Source: Sphingomonadales bacterium Ga0077557 (GTDB taxonomy: Bacteria > Pseudomonadota > Alphaproteobacteria > Sphingomonadales > Sphingomonadaceae). Taken from it: DNA of 64,000 nt. Below the pieces are notes generated by a model. It saw only the letters and a program-made list of their open reading frames with translations. It did no database searches and was not told where the DNA came from. The stretch is taken from NCBI GenBank assembly GCA_001464615.1, contig LNFI01000016.1, forward strand, positions 62,001 through 126,000. Reading direction: 5' to 3'. Below, piece by piece: positions 44,463 to 53,461 of this stretch. The position numbers and the translations under genes are program-made. The number at the start of each line of letters is the position of its first letter. Positions within the stretch are counted from its first letter, which is position 1.

Positions 44463-46685
44463 ATGAGCGCCATCACGCCTGAAATCGTCGCCCAGCATGG
44501 GCTGTCCGAAGACGAATATGCCCGCGTCCTGAACGCGCTTGGCCGCGAGCCCAACCTGACCGAACTTGGCATCTTCTCGGTCATGTGGTCTGAACATTGC
44601 AGCTATAAATCCAGCCGTATCCACTTGAAAAAGCTGCCAACCACTGGCCCACAAGTCATTTGTGGCCCCGGCGAGAATGCCGGCGTTATCGATATCGGCG
44701 ATGGTCAGGCCGCGATCTTCAAGATGGAGAGCCACAACCACCCCAGCTATATCGAGCCCTATCAGGGCGCGGCGACAGGGGTTGGCGGCATATTGCGCGA
44801 TGTGTTCACGATGGGCGCACGCCCCGTCGCCAATATGAATGCGCTGCGTTTCGGGCGCCCCGATCACCCCAAGATGCGCCACCTGATCGCGGGCGTCGTC
44901 CACGGCATTGGCGGTTACGGCAATTGCGTCGGCGTCCCCACGGTCGGCGGTGAGGTCAATTTCCACCGCGCCTATGACGGCAATATCCTGGTCAATGCGA
45001 TGACCGTCGGCATCGCCGAGCAGGACAAGATATTCTATTCCGCCGCATCGGGCGTGGGCAATTCGATCGTCTATGTCGGCTCCAAGACTGGCCGCGACGG
45101 CATCCACGGCGCGACCATGGCATCGGCCGATTTCTCCGAGGATTCGGAGGAAAAGCGCCCCACTGTCCAGGTCGGCGATCCTTTCACCGAAAAGCTGCTG
45201 ATCGAAGCCTGTCTTGAACTCATGGCCAGCGATGCGATCGTCGCGATCCAGGACATGGGCGCGGCGGGGCTGACGTCCTCCAGCGTGGAAATGGCGTCGA
45301 AGGGCGGCGTCGGTATCCGGCTCGACATGGACAAGGTGCCGCAGCGCGAAACTGGCATGACCGCCTATGAGATGATGCTCAGCGAAAGCCAGGAGCGCAT
45401 GCTGATGGTCCTCAAGCCCGGCCGAGAGGATTTCGCCGAAGCGATCTTCCGCAAATGGGAGCTGGATTTCGCGGTGATCGGCGAAGTAACCGATACGGGC
45501 CGCATGGTTTTGGTCCACCAAGGCGAGACCGTCGCCGATATCCCGCTCGGCCCGCTCGCCGACGATGCGCCCGCCTATGACCGCCCCTGGGTCACCACCC
45601 CGCCCGCCAAGGCGCTGGTCGATATCCCCGACTGCAAGGACGTTGCTGGCGATTTGCTCAAGCTGATGGCGTCGCCTGATCTCGCCTCACGGCGCTGGAT
45701 CTGGGAGCAATATGACCAGAAGGTTGGCGGCGACACGCTTCAGCCGCCCGGCGGCGATGCAGCGGTTGTCCGCATCCACGGCACCGGGAAGGCGCTGGCG
45801 ATCACCACCGATTGCACCCCGCGTTATTGCTTTGCCGATCCGGTCGAGGGCGGAAAGCAAGCGATTGCCGAGGCTTATCGCAACCTTTCCGCTGTCGGCG
45901 CGAAGCCGCTTGCCACCACCGATTGCATGAATTTCGGCAACCCGCAGCGCCCAGAGATCATGGGGCAATTCGTTGGCTGTATTGAGGGCATGGCCGAGGC
46001 CTGCGCCGCGCTCGATTTCCCGATCGTGTCGGGCAATGTCAGCCTGTATAACGAAACCAAGAATGAGGACGGCACGGGATCGGCAATCCTGCCCACCCCC
46101 GCAATCGGCGGCGTTGGCTTGCTTGCCGACTGGACCAAATCAGCCACAATTGCTTTCAAGGGCACCGGCGACGTCGTCATGCTGATCGGCACGCCGCGCC
46201 ACGATCTCGGCCAGTCACTGTGGCTGCGCGAGCTCCACGGGCGCGAGGACGGCCCGCCGCCTCGTGTCGACCTGGCCGCCGAGCGCAGGAACGGCGAATT
46301 CGTCCGCGCGCAGATCGAAAAAGGGGCGCTCAGCGCGGTTCATGACGTGTCCGACGGCGGCCTAATCGTCACCATCGCGGAAATGGCCCTGGCAGGCGAT
46401 ATCGGGGCCATGATCAGCGCACCGCTGCCTTATGGCCTCGCTCGGACCTATTTTGCCGAGGATCAGGGTCTCTATGTCGCAACGATCCGCGACGAGCATC
46501 TCAACGACTTTCTGCATGCCTCGATCGACGCCGAGGTGTCGGTCGAGCGCATTGGCCGGACCATTGCAAACCGCATCATCGTCGAATGCCCGGTCACCGA
46601 CCACGTCGTCAGCCTGACTGACTTGCGGGCGGCGCATCAGGGATTTTTCGCGACGTTGATGGGCAGCCCCGCCCCCGAAAAATAG
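44463..46685 (+). CDS. purL: Phosphoribosylformylglycinamidine synthase subunit PurL (FGAM synthase II)
   Basis: 740 residues from the ATG at 44463, the length of the small-type PurL; in-frame starts at 44451 (ATG) and 44427 (GTG) are possible. Motifs: [30 protein letters not shown] (ATP site), [32 protein letters not shown] in the second half. It makes FGAM with the PurQ and PurS partners in purine synthesis; neither is adjacent here. Confidence 0.95.
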   Translation: MSAITPEIVAQHGLSEDEYARVLNALGREPNLTELGIFSVMWSEHCSYKSSRIHLKKLPTTGPQVICGPGENAGVIDIGDGQAAIFKMESHNHPSYIEPYQGAATGVGGILRDVFTMGARPVANMNALRFGRPDHPKMRHLIAGVVHGIGGYGNCVGVPTVGGEVNFHRAYDGNILVNAMTVGIAEQDKIFYSAASGVGNSIVYVGSKTGRDGIHGATMASADFSEDSEEKRPTVQVGDPFTEKLLIEACLELMASDAIVAIQDMGAAGLTSSSVEMASKGGVGIRLDMDKVPQRETGMTAYEMMLSESQERMLMVLKPGREDFAEAIFRKWELDFAVIGEVTDTGRMVLVHQGETVADIPLGPLADDAPAYDRPWVTTPPAKALVDIPDCKDVAGDLLKLMASPDLASRRWIWEQYDQKVGGDTLQPPGGDAAVVRIHGTGKALAITTDCTPRYCFADPVEGGKQAIAEAYRNLSAVGAKPLATTDCMNFGNPQRPEIMGQFVGCIEGMAEACAALDFPIVSGNVSLYNETKNEDGTGSAILPTPAIGGVGLLADWTKSATIAFKGTGDVVMLIGTPRHDLGQSLWLRELHGREDGPPPRVDLAAERRNGEFVRAQIEKGALSAVHDVSDGGLIVTIAEMALAGDIGAMISAPLPYGLARTYFAEDQGLYVATIRDEHLNDFLHASIDAEVSVERIGRTIANRIIVECPVTDHVVSLTDLRAAHQGFFATLMGSPAPEK

Positions 46686-46920
46686 AAACGCAGCGCTGTC
46701 GAGAAGGCGGCCTGCCGAAAGTCTTCCCCCAGAAGCGCGATCACAACGATCTTGCGCGAACGGGGGAATAACAATGACGATTCCTGCCACCGACATGCCA
46801 ACGGCGTCCACCTATCGATGGTCGTCGCCGTCGCTTGGAAATTGTTCGCATTGTCACGCCATGCGAATCGGCGGGAGTGACTGCACTACAGCAACGTGCG
46901 TTAAATCTGCACCACCTCCG

Positions 46921-46983
46921 TTCGGCCTGAGCGAAGTCGAAGGCCAAGCGGTGCGCCCTGTGCTTCGACTTCGCTCAGCACGA
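46921..46983. repeat. REP-like inverted repeat downstream of purL
   Basis: A perfect 16-bp stem CTGAGCGAAGTCGAAG (46927-46942) and its complement CTTCGACTTCGCTCAG (46963-46978) with a 20-base loop. The core GAGCGAAGTCGAAG is a repeat I recognise from many sphingomonad intergenic regions. It can form a strong hairpin in RNA of either strand. The surrounding 46686-47096 stretch contains no convincing gene. Confidence 0.75.
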
Positions 46984-47096
46984 TAAACAGCAGCGCCCCC
47001 ACCGATGTGTCGCGTGCGCGCTGTCCACTACGGCGGTCACTGGACCCGTAGCGACGCCGATGATATGGTTAACGCCGGTTTCGGGGGGACACGATC

Positions 47097-47612
47097 ATGA
47101 CAACGGTGACGGGCGGATCATGGTATATCGCTGCAAAGCCGACATCCTACAGCGTCGTCGGCTTTATCCTGGCGCTGCTGGGCGGCACGATGTTTGCCGG
47201 CGCAGCGGATCTGCTCGGACAAGTTGGCCTCGCGAAGCTCAGTGGTGGCACGCCTGAATCCGTCTTGCGCCTGATCGCAGGCGCTGTCGTTGATCCAGCG
47301 GCCATCGCCGATGCAACAACGGTGCTGGCAATTGGCGCCGCCGTCCATTTTGGCATTATCCTGGCAATGGTGCTGGTTTATCTTATCGCGGCTGCCCGTT
47401 TACCGCTGGTCAATAGCACGCCGGAAATCAGCGCCTTTGGCTATGGGATGATCCTGGCCTTCATCATGACCTGGATCGTATTGCCGCTGCGGTGGCCGGA
47501 TCAGGTTCCAGGGACGGCGCCGCTGGACATCATTGTGCCGTTGGTCCGCCATATCGCGCTGGTCGCGACCCCAATCGCCATCACTGCCAAGCTCGCCGCC
47601 CGGCGCGGTTGA
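47097..47612 (+). CDS. Unknown four-helix membrane protein
   Basis: 171 residues with about four membrane helices (VVGFILALLGGTMFAGAADL, VLAIGAAVHFGIILAMVLVY, FGYGMILAFIMTWIVLPLRW, and a C-terminal one). No family is recognised. It stands alone, with an intergenic repeat before it and about 300 bp without a gene after it. No strong ribosome site beyond a GGGGGG stretch upstream. Confidence 0.68.
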   Translation: MTTVTGGSWYIAAKPTSYSVVGFILALLGGTMFAGAADLLGQVGLAKLSGGTPESVLRLIAGAVVDPAAIADATTVLAIGAAVHFGIILAMVLVYLIAAARLPLVNSTPEISAFGYGMILAFIMTWIVLPLRWPDQVPGTAPLDIIVPLVRHIALVATPIAITAKLAARRG

Positions 47613-47910
47613 GCGTTCATTGATCGGCAGCAACCGGAAAGAACGCCGGGTCCCCTGTCGTCCTTGGGCAGATACTGGCGCCTAAGCTCTTTGGTGACGC
47701 TTTTTTGCTTTTGATCCGATAAAATTCTCATGCGTTGATTGACGCAGAAAATGTCGCTTCATTGTCGCTAGATAGCCGATTGCTGATGGCAAAAAGGCCC
47801 GATATCGGCGGCGTACAGCACCGGTAAGCCGATAGCCGAGCAGTTGCGCGCCCTGTTAGGAGGGCGTATCCGATTGCCAGACGCAGTCAAACTCGGGGCA
47901 AGGGGATATC
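47613..47910. other. Intergenic region upstream of the aroE-like gene
   Basis: About 298 bp without a coding signal. A short T-rich stretch (GCTTTTTTGC, near 47700) and AT-richer DNA at 47700-47770 could hold the promoter for the three-gene unit that follows; no clear -35/-10 pair or operator was identified. Confidence 0.5.
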
Positions 47911-48927
47911 ATGGGCATTTTCAGCACCCTTTTTGGGGGCGGTAGCAAAGCTGCGCCCTTGGCACCTATCAAAGCGATGATCGAGTCGGGGCTGGTCAGT
48001 GTTGCGGCCCAACCCCGCAATAACGCGCTCGATCTCGCCGACGATAAGCTGGAACGGCTTTATGTTTTCCTGATCGATCACGATTATCCAGGCGGATCGG
48101 CGGCGATGCATAATGCAGTGTTCGCCCATTATGGCCTGCCCTATCGCAGTTGCTTCATGATCGGCGATCCAGCGCGGGTTGGCGAAATTGTTGCAGGGTT
48201 AAGGTCTTGCTCAATCTATAGCGGCGGCGGTGCGGGATCAGGCTTTAAGGACAAGATTGCCCCGTCACTCGATTCGCTGGCACCCTCTGCCGAGGTCATT
48301 GGCAGCGTCAATGTGATCGCCCGCGAAGGCGATCGTTTCGTCGGCCATAATACCGATGGCATCGGCTTTGTTGCCGGGTTGCTCAACGAATATCCCGGCT
48401 GCGTTGCTGGCCAGAAGATCGTCATTCTTGGTGCCGGGGGCACGGCGCTGCCCATCTCCTATGAACTGGCCAAGGAAAAGCCGCGCGAAGTGGTGATCGT
48501 CAACCGCACCGTCGCCAAGGCGCAGACGATCGCCGATCTTATTGCGCCGCTGACAACCGCCCGCGCCGTTGCCGAAAGCGCGCTTGGCGAAGAGATCGCC
48601 GACGCAGGTCTGGTGGTCAACACATCGAACAAAGGCGCGCAGCCGAACGAAAAGTTCAGCGCCTTTGCAGCCATGACGGGCAATGTCGAAATGGATCTGG
48701 CCCAATCAATGGCCAATCTGTCGCGCCTGCCCCAAGCCGCGATCGTCGCAGACATTCTGCTCGAAGACTTGCCGCTGACCCTGAAGCTGGCGCGCAACGC
48801 TGGCCATCGCACGCATTCGGGCCAGCACATGAACCTGTTCCAGGCAGCGCCAGCGTTCAAGATCCTGACCGGCCTCGACAAGCCGGATGCGACCTTGCTC
48901 GACATTATGCGCAAAGCGTTGGGATGA
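47911..48927 (+). CDS. Atypical shikimate dehydrogenase-family protein
   Basis: 338 residues, longer than the usual 270-290. The C-terminal NAD(P) domain is clear (VILGAGGTALPISYELAKEK and VNRTVAKAQTIADLI) and the AroE Asp lies in VGHNTDGIGFVAGLL. The N-terminal catalytic part is diverged: FLIDHDYPGGSAAMHNAVFA replaces the normal HPxxHSKSP shikimate loop. It is probably a paralogue acting on another cyclic or acidic substrate rather than the housekeeping AroE. GGGGAT upstream; stop overlaps the next gene. Confidence 0.8.
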   Translation: MGIFSTLFGGGSKAAPLAPIKAMIESGLVSVAAQPRNNALDLADDKLERLYVFLIDHDYPGGSAAMHNAVFAHYGLPYRSCFMIGDPARVGEIVAGLRSCSIYSGGGAGSGFKDKIAPSLDSLAPSAEVIGSVNVIAREGDRFVGHNTDGIGFVAGLLNEYPGCVAGQKIVILGAGGTALPISYELAKEKPREVVIVNRTVAKAQTIADLIAPLTTARAVAESALGEEIADAGLVVNTSNKGAQPNEKFSAFAAMTGNVEMDLAQSMANLSRLPQAAIVADILLEDLPLTLKLARNAGHRTHSGQHMNLFQAAPAFKILTGLDKPDATLLDIMRKALG

Positions 48928-49376
48928 CGACATCCAAGCCCGCAACCACGCAGGCACCATTACCGGTTAAACCCCTGGATTTGCCACGCGATGAGATGGC
49001 GTTTCGGCTGACGTACGAGCCGCTATTGCTCAATCGATCGCTAACGACCGTCTTTCGTCCCGGTGATCGCCGCTGGCCTAAATGGCGGGGATATCGGCCA
49101 GGGGAAACCGTTACTGCCCGCGTGATTGTGCAATCCGGCTCTGACGCGCTCGGCATTCCCCCTGTCTTCAACGCATTGCGGATGCGTATCCAGATCGAAG
49201 CGATTGATGTTCTGGCGCCAATGGACCTGCGGCCCGAGGATTTCGCTGGTTCATCGCCCGACGTTTATGACGAAGCGTCGCTGCGGGCGCATCTCTTCGA
49301 TATCTATGGCCAACCGCTGGAGGCTGTGGGCGATATCATTTCGCGGATCCGGTTCCGCTATGTGGACGACCAGTGA
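48924..49376 (+). CDS. Conserved-looking protein of unknown function
   Basis: 150 residues starting at an ATG that overlaps the aroE-like stop by 4 bp; its own stop overlaps the transporter GTG. The sequence has no signal or membrane segment. It is Pro/Arg-rich, with RPGDRRWPKWRGYRPGETVT reminiscent of a small beta-rich (ASCH/PUA-like) fold, but I cannot assign a family. Context says it serves the same pathway as the dehydrogenase paralogue and the transporter. Confidence 0.7.
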   Translation: MTTSKPATTQAPLPVKPLDLPRDEMAFRLTYEPLLLNRSLTTVFRPGDRRWPKWRGYRPGETVTARVIVQSGSDALGIPPVFNALRMRIQIEAIDVLAPMDLRPEDFAGSSPDVYDEASLRAHLFDIYGQPLEAVGDIISRIRFRYVDDQ

Positions 49377-50674
49377 CTGTTATGGGGGCGGTCGCTACGC
49401 CAAGCGCTGAAACGATCAATCCACCGGCGCGCCACCGCGGGCGCTGGTGGGTGGCCGCGCTGCTCTTCAGTGCGATGGCGTTCAATTATTTCGATCGGCA
49501 GATGCTCGCCGTCCTCAAGCCGAGCCTGTCCGCTGAGCTCAAATGGAGCGAGATGGACTATGCCAATATGGTTTTCTGGTTCCAGGCCGCTTACGCAACC
49601 AGCTATCTAATGTTCGGTGCAGTGGTTGATCGGCTCGGCGCGCGCATCGGCCTGGCAGTCGCTTTCGTCATTTGGTCGGTCGCGCAGATGGCGCATGGCT
49701 TCGCCCGCAGCGCCGGTGAATTCATGATGGCGCGGGCGCTGCTCGGCATCGGCGAAGGCGGCGGCTATCCCGCCGGATTGGCCGCGATCGCGGCATGGTT
49801 TGACAAGCAGGAGCGCGCCTTTGCCACCGGCCTGTTCAATGCCGGCGTCAATGTCGGCGCGATCGTTACCCCACTGATCGTGCCGGTCGTTGTCGGTGCC
49901 TATGGTTGGCGCGCGGCCTTTGTCGCAACGGGCCTGGCGAGCATGGTCTGGCTTGCCTTTTGGCTGATCTTCTACCGCCGGCCAAATGTCGGTGGCGGCA
50001 TCGTCGATAAGATGCCGGTGGATGAGACGCCTGAACTGTCCGCACCGATCGCGTGGAGCCGCATTTTGCGGATGCGCGAAGCCTGGGCTTTTGCGATCGG
50101 GAAAATGCTGATCGATCCGGTATTCTGGATGTTTTTGTTCTGGCTGCCCGATTTTCTCCACAAACGGCACGGGCTGGAGTTGAAGACCTTTGGGCTGCCG
50201 CTCGCGGCGATCTATATCATGTCGGACGCGGGCAGCATTCTTGGCGGTTGGGCCTCATCGGCGCTGATCAAGCGCGGGGTATCGGTCAACCGGGCGCGCA
50301 AGCTGACGATGCTGGTCTGCGCGCTGCTCGCCTTGCCGGTCATCATCGCGGTCAATATCTCTAATCTGTGGCTGGCGGTTGCGATCATTGGCCTAGCAGG
50401 GGCGGCGCACCAGGGCTTTTCGGTCAATTTGTTCACCCTGCCATCCGATCTGTTTCCAAAACGCGCGGTCGGCCGGGTGATCGGCATGGGCGGGGCAATG
50501 GGCGCGATCGGCGGCATGGCGATGTCGCAATATGCCGGCGCGATGCTGGCGACATTGGGCTCCTATACGCCAATCTTTGCGGTTGCCGGCTGTGCCTATC
50601 TGGTCGCTTTGGGCGTCATTCAGATCCTGTCGCCAGCGTTGGCGCCCGTCGAGGAAGACCGTCTGCTCGACTAG
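49373..50674 (+). CDS. MFS transporter, anion:cation symporter type (ExuT-like)
   Basis: 433 residues with a GTG start (GTGA overlap) and 12 membrane helices. Family features: FNYFDRQMLAVLKPSLSAEL in helix 1, GEGGGYPAGLAAIAAWFDKQ and helix 5 GLFNAGVNVGAIVTPLIV. Homologues import hexuronates, galactonate or related acids. Together with the atypical AroE paralogue it suggests uptake and oxidation of an acid such as quinate or a uronate, an inference from context only. Confidence 0.88.
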   Translation: MTVMGAVATPSAETINPPARHRGRWWVAALLFSAMAFNYFDRQMLAVLKPSLSAELKWSEMDYANMVFWFQAAYATSYLMFGAVVDRLGARIGLAVAFVIWSVAQMAHGFARSAGEFMMARALLGIGEGGGYPAGLAAIAAWFDKQERAFATGLFNAGVNVGAIVTPLIVPVVVGAYGWRAAFVATGLASMVWLAFWLIFYRRPNVGGGIVDKMPVDETPELSAPIAWSRILRMREAWAFAIGKMLIDPVFWMFLFWLPDFLHKRHGLELKTFGLPLAAIYIMSDAGSILGGWASSALIKRGVSVNRARKLTMLVCALLALPVIIAVNISNLWLAVAIIGLAGAAHQGFSVNLFTLPSDLFPKRAVGRVIGMGGAMGAIGGMAMSQYAGAMLATLGSYTPIFAVAGCAYLVALGVIQILSPALAPVEEDRLLD

Positions 50675-50823
50675 GCCCGCAGCGAGACGCATAGCGCCAG
50701 CAATGACGACAACGCCGCACGCAAAGGGGCTGCCCAGCGCTGCCGCACTGTGCCAAAAGTCGGCAGGGTAACCACAGCCACGCACAGGTCGTCGCGGCCA
50801 CCAGACTCGTCGGACATTTCTTC

Positions 50824-51498
50824 ATGCTAGATCACCCTGCCCAGCCCTGGCCCGGCCTGCCCGCGATTGCCGATGACGAGCGACTCGCCCGCACACAGGC
50901 CTTTCGCGATCACCTCCTTACCCGGCGCAGCTGTCGCTATTTCAGCGACGCGCCAGTACCGCGCGCAATCATCGAAGCCGCGATTGAGGCGGCGGGCACC
51001 GCACCAAGTGGTGCCAATCACCAACCATGGCATTTTGCGGTGATCGAAAGCCCCGATCTGAAGGCCCAGATCCGCGTCGCCGCCGAAGAAGAAGAACGCG
51101 CCTTTTATAACGGCAAAGCGGGCCCCGATTGGCTCGATGCATTGGGGCCACTCGGCACTGATCCAGATAAGCCCTTTCTCGAAAGCGCACCCTGGCTGAT
51201 CGTCGTTTTCGCGCAGCGGCGCGGCGGGATTGAGCCCAGCGACGACAAGCAAAATTATTACGTCAACGAAAGCGTCGGCATCGCCTGCGGCTTTCTGCTC
51301 GCCGCGCTAACCGCTGCCAATATTACGACGCTGACCCATACCCCCAATCCGATGCGCTTCCTTAACCGCGTGTGCAAACGGCCGGCGAGCGAGAAGCCGG
51401 TGATGATCATCGTCGCTGGCCATGCCGCGCCCGACGCCACCGTCCCGCTCCACGCGCTGCGCAAAAAGCCACTCACCCAGATCGCGAGCTGGTTATGA
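50824..51498 (+). CDS. Nitroreductase-family flavoprotein, iodotyrosine-deiodinase-like
   Basis: 224 residues. FMN-binding motifs RRSCRYF and GTAPSGANHQPWHF, an acidic lid with EEEERAFYN, and YVNESVGIACGFLLAALTAA. The tail KRPASEKPVMIIVAGHAAPDA is close to bacterial IYD-type proteins that reductively dehalogenate iodo- or bromo-tyrosine; BluB is a more distant alternative. Activity cannot be confirmed from sequence. It overlaps the DUF3052 gene by 4 bp. Confidence 0.82.
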   Translation: MLDHPAQPWPGLPAIADDERLARTQAFRDHLLTRRSCRYFSDAPVPRAIIEAAIEAAGTAPSGANHQPWHFAVIESPDLKAQIRVAAEEEERAFYNGKAGPDWLDALGPLGTDPDKPFLESAPWLIVVFAQRRGGIEPSDDKQNYYVNESVGIACGFLLAALTAANITTLTHTPNPMRFLNRVCKRPASEKPVMIIVAGHAAPDATVPLHALRKKPLTQIASWL

Positions 51499-51920
51499 CG
51501 ACCCCGGTGGCGGGCTATTCCGGCACCCCGCTCGCCAAAAAGCTGGGATTCAAGCCCGGCATGCGCGTCTGGTTCAGCGCGATGCCCGAGAGCGTCCGCA
51601 CCGAAATAGACCCGGTAGGCATCGGTGTTGACGAATGCGCGACCATGGAAGCCCGGCTTGATGCCGCGCATGTGTTTGTCACCACCCGTGCCGAGCTTGC
51701 CCGGCTTGCGACGCACTTGCGGACAGCGATCGCGCCAGGCGGCTTTATCTGGATTTCCTGGCCCAAAAAGGCATCGAAACAGCCCACCGACATCACCGAA
51801 GACGTCATTCGAGAGATCATTCTGCCGATGGGCCTGGTTGATGTGAAGGTATGCGCGGTCGATGCCGTCTGGTCCGGCCTGAAACTAATGATCCGCCGCG
51901 AATTGCGGTCCCCCAAATAG
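51495..51920 (+). CDS. DUF3052 family protein
   Basis: 141 residues beginning MTTPVAGYSGTPLAKKLGFK, the typical DUF3052 start, with IWISWPKKASK in the middle and a C-terminal DAVWSGLKLMIRR. Members are small alpha/beta proteins of unknown role. The ATG lies inside the end of the flavoprotein gene (ATGA), so they are co-translated. Confidence 0.85.
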   Translation: MTTPVAGYSGTPLAKKLGFKPGMRVWFSAMPESVRTEIDPVGIGVDECATMEARLDAAHVFVTTRAELARLATHLRTAIAPGGFIWISWPKKASKQPTDITEDVIREIILPMGLVDVKVCAVDAVWSGLKLMIRRELRSPK

Positions 51921-51981
51921 CGCCGATGACCCATCGTCGCGGTACGCGGTCAGTTAATGCGAACCAAATGCAATAAGCCTT

Positions 51982-52000
51982 GCGAATCACTCTCATTAGC
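51982..52000 (+). promoter_or_regulatory. Fur-box candidate upstream of bfd-bfr
   Basis: GCGAATCACTCTCATTAGC at 51982-52000, an imperfect dyad (6 of 9 symmetric positions) that resembles proteobacterial Fur sites of GCGAATGATTCTCATT type. It lies 26 bp before the bfd start. Iron control is expected for these genes. Confidence 0.6.
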
Positions 52001-52026
52001 GGCATTGTCACGCTGAGAGCGAGGGC

Positions 52027-52200
52027 ATGATGGTCGTTTGCATTTGCAATGCGTTGAAGGAACAGGACCTCCGCAAGGCCGCACGCGGTGGTGCGGCCAC
52101 TGCCTGCGCCGCCTATCGCGCCCTTGGTAGTCAGCCAAAATGTGGCCAGTGCCTGGATTTTGCCCGTCAAATCATTGCCGAGGAACGCGTCGCCGCTTGA
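52027..52200 (+). CDS. bfd: Bacterioferritin-associated ferredoxin Bfd
   Basis: 57 residues. The [2Fe-2S] ligand pattern is C5-x-C7 (MVVCICNAL) and C39-xx-C42 (KCGQCLDFARQI), diagnostic of Bfd. Two adjacent ATGs (52027 and 52030) are possible starts. Bfd docks on bacterioferritin and delivers electrons to its heme to mobilise stored iron. The bfr gene follows after 51 bp. Confidence 0.92.
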   Translation: MMVVCICNALKEQDLRKAARGGAATACAAYRALGSQPKCGQCLDFARQIIAEERVAA

Positions 52201-52251
52201 CCTGAGCCGCTTTCACCGGTTTGCTTGGGACAACCAGCGTGGAGATCGACA

Positions 52252-52731
52252 ATGAAGGGTGACGCCAAGGTCATCGAGTACCTGAATGCAGTTCTCAAAA
52301 ATGAGCTGACAGCGGTCAATCAATATTGGCTGCATTTCCGACTGCTCGATAATTGGGGCATCAAAAAGCTCGCGGCGCATGAGCGCCATGAATCGATCGA
52401 CGAGATGAAGCATGCCGATCAACTCGCCGAGCGCATCCTGTTTCTGGACGGCCTGCCGAATTTCCAGATGCTGGGCCGGTTGCGAATCGGCGAGAATGTC
52501 GAGGAAGTGCTGAAAGCCGATCTGGCGCTTGAAGAGGAAGCAATCGGCGTGCTGCGCGATGCTGTGGCGCATTGCGAATCGGTCCGCGATTATGGGTCAC
52601 GCGAACTGTTCGTCTCAATCCTTGAGAGTGAAGAGGAACATGTCGACATGCTCGAACGCCAGTTCGACATGATCGCCCGGATGGGGCTGGAGAACTACAT
52701 CCAGCTCAACAGCAAGGCCGAACAGGACTGA
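52252..52731 (+). CDS. bfr: Bacterioferritin
   Basis: 159 residues from the ATG at 52252 (GGAG eight bases before), the standard length. Ferroxidase ligands E18, E51 and H54 (ELTAVNQYW, DEMKHAD) and later E and H residues (EEEAIGVL, ESEEEHVDML) are intact, and M52 is the heme ligand. Assembles into a 24-mer that stores iron. Pairs with bfd in one unit. Confidence 0.96.
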   Translation: MKGDAKVIEYLNAVLKNELTAVNQYWLHFRLLDNWGIKKLAAHERHESIDEMKHADQLAERILFLDGLPNFQMLGRLRIGENVEEVLKADLALEEEAIGVLRDAVAHCESVRDYGSRELFVSILESEEEHVDMLERQFDMIARMGLENYIQLNSKAEQD

Positions 52732-52744
52732 CGCCGATCGGCGT
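52731..52744. terminator. Perfect 14-bp palindrome between bfr and the Hpt gene
   Basis: ACGCCGATCGGCGT, a perfect palindrome that begins on the last base of the bfr stop and lies between convergent gene ends. It may help to terminate transcription, although there is no loop or T-run. Confidence 0.35.
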
Positions 52745-52749
52745 TGAGG

Positions 52750-53148
52750 TTAAAAGCCGCTCATTGCGCGCCGTCCGAAGCCCGGCTTGCGCGCAACCAG
52801 CGGATTGGCCTCGCGTTGCAGCAACTCCAGCGTCGCTTCGAAAAGCGGGCGGAGATCGACGATATGCGCGAGTGCTTCGTCGGGCGAATCGCGCTTCTCG
52901 ACACAAGCGCGAGCGATCGTTTCGATGCGTTCTGCCGCAACCGCTAACGGTTCGGCGCCAAACTGACGCGCCTCCCCCTTCAGGGTATGGGCTGGGATCA
53001 CCAAAGCAGCAGCGTTACCGGCGCGCATTGCCGCCTCGATCGCTGCGACCGATTTGATCCCGTCTTCCTGAAAATACCCCAGGATACGCACAAATGCTGT
53101 GCCCAGTTCGCTACGCGCCTGCGCATAGGCATCCCAATCAACCAACAT
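52750..53148 (-). CDS. Hpt (histidine phosphotransfer) domain protein
   Basis: 132 residues from the ATG at 53148, with AGGG upstream; a longer frame is not needed. A helical bundle with phospho-acceptor H54 in the diagnostic IPAHTLKGEARQFGAEPLA. It should relay phosphate between a hybrid kinase receiver and a response regulator; the hybrid kinase at 2.7-4.8 kb ends in a receiver and would need such a partner, but the pairing is only a possibility. Confidence 0.87.
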   Translation of the reverse strand: MLVDWDAYAQARSELGTAFVRILGYFQEDGIKSVAAIEAAMRAGNAAALVIPAHTLKGEARQFGAEPLAVAAERIETIARACVEKRDSPDEALAHIVDLRPLFEATLELLQREANPLVARKPGFGRRAMSGF

Positions 53149-53215
53149 ATTGCCCTGCAAAGTCACCCAGAACTCTCCATTGCTGAACCCACTAAAGCGA
53201 AGGTCCACCCTTGGT

Positions 53216-53461
53216 TTAGCCGTTTGAAGTAAAGGAGATGTTGACGACGCCGGGCCCGGCAACGTGAAAAATCTGTGAGAATTGAGACGATTGTCGCGTA
53301 ATCGTCGCCCCGGCGGCGGTCGCTACGGCCGTCAGTTCACGCTCGGCCGCAGGATCATCGGCCATGATTTCGATCTGGGGATGCGCTTCACGCAATGCCC
53401 GCGCCAGACGAATCGCTGGCCACGGGCACCGCTGCCCGCGGGCATCAATCTTCAAAATCAT
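53216..53461 (-). CDS. TusA/SirA-family sulfur carrier-like protein
   Basis: 81 residues with the CPWP-type motif (RGQRCPWPAIRLARAL, C12), the persulfide-carrying cysteine of TusA proteins. The ATG overlaps the der stop by 4 bp, so it rides on the der transcript. Members take part in tRNA thiolation, molybdenum cofactor or sulfur oxidation; which applies here is not visible. Confidence 0.88.
   Translation of the reverse strand: MILKIDARGQRCPWPAIRLARALREAHPQIEIMADDPAAERELTAVATAAGATITRQSSQFSQIFHVAGPGVVNISFTSNG

Noticed and set aside
46774..46986. A 70-codon ORF with a CSHCH motif that could suggest a small c-type cytochrome.
   Set aside because: It has no signal peptide, runs into the REP-like repeat at its end, and an opposite-strand frame covers the same DNA. 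The motif is probably chance.
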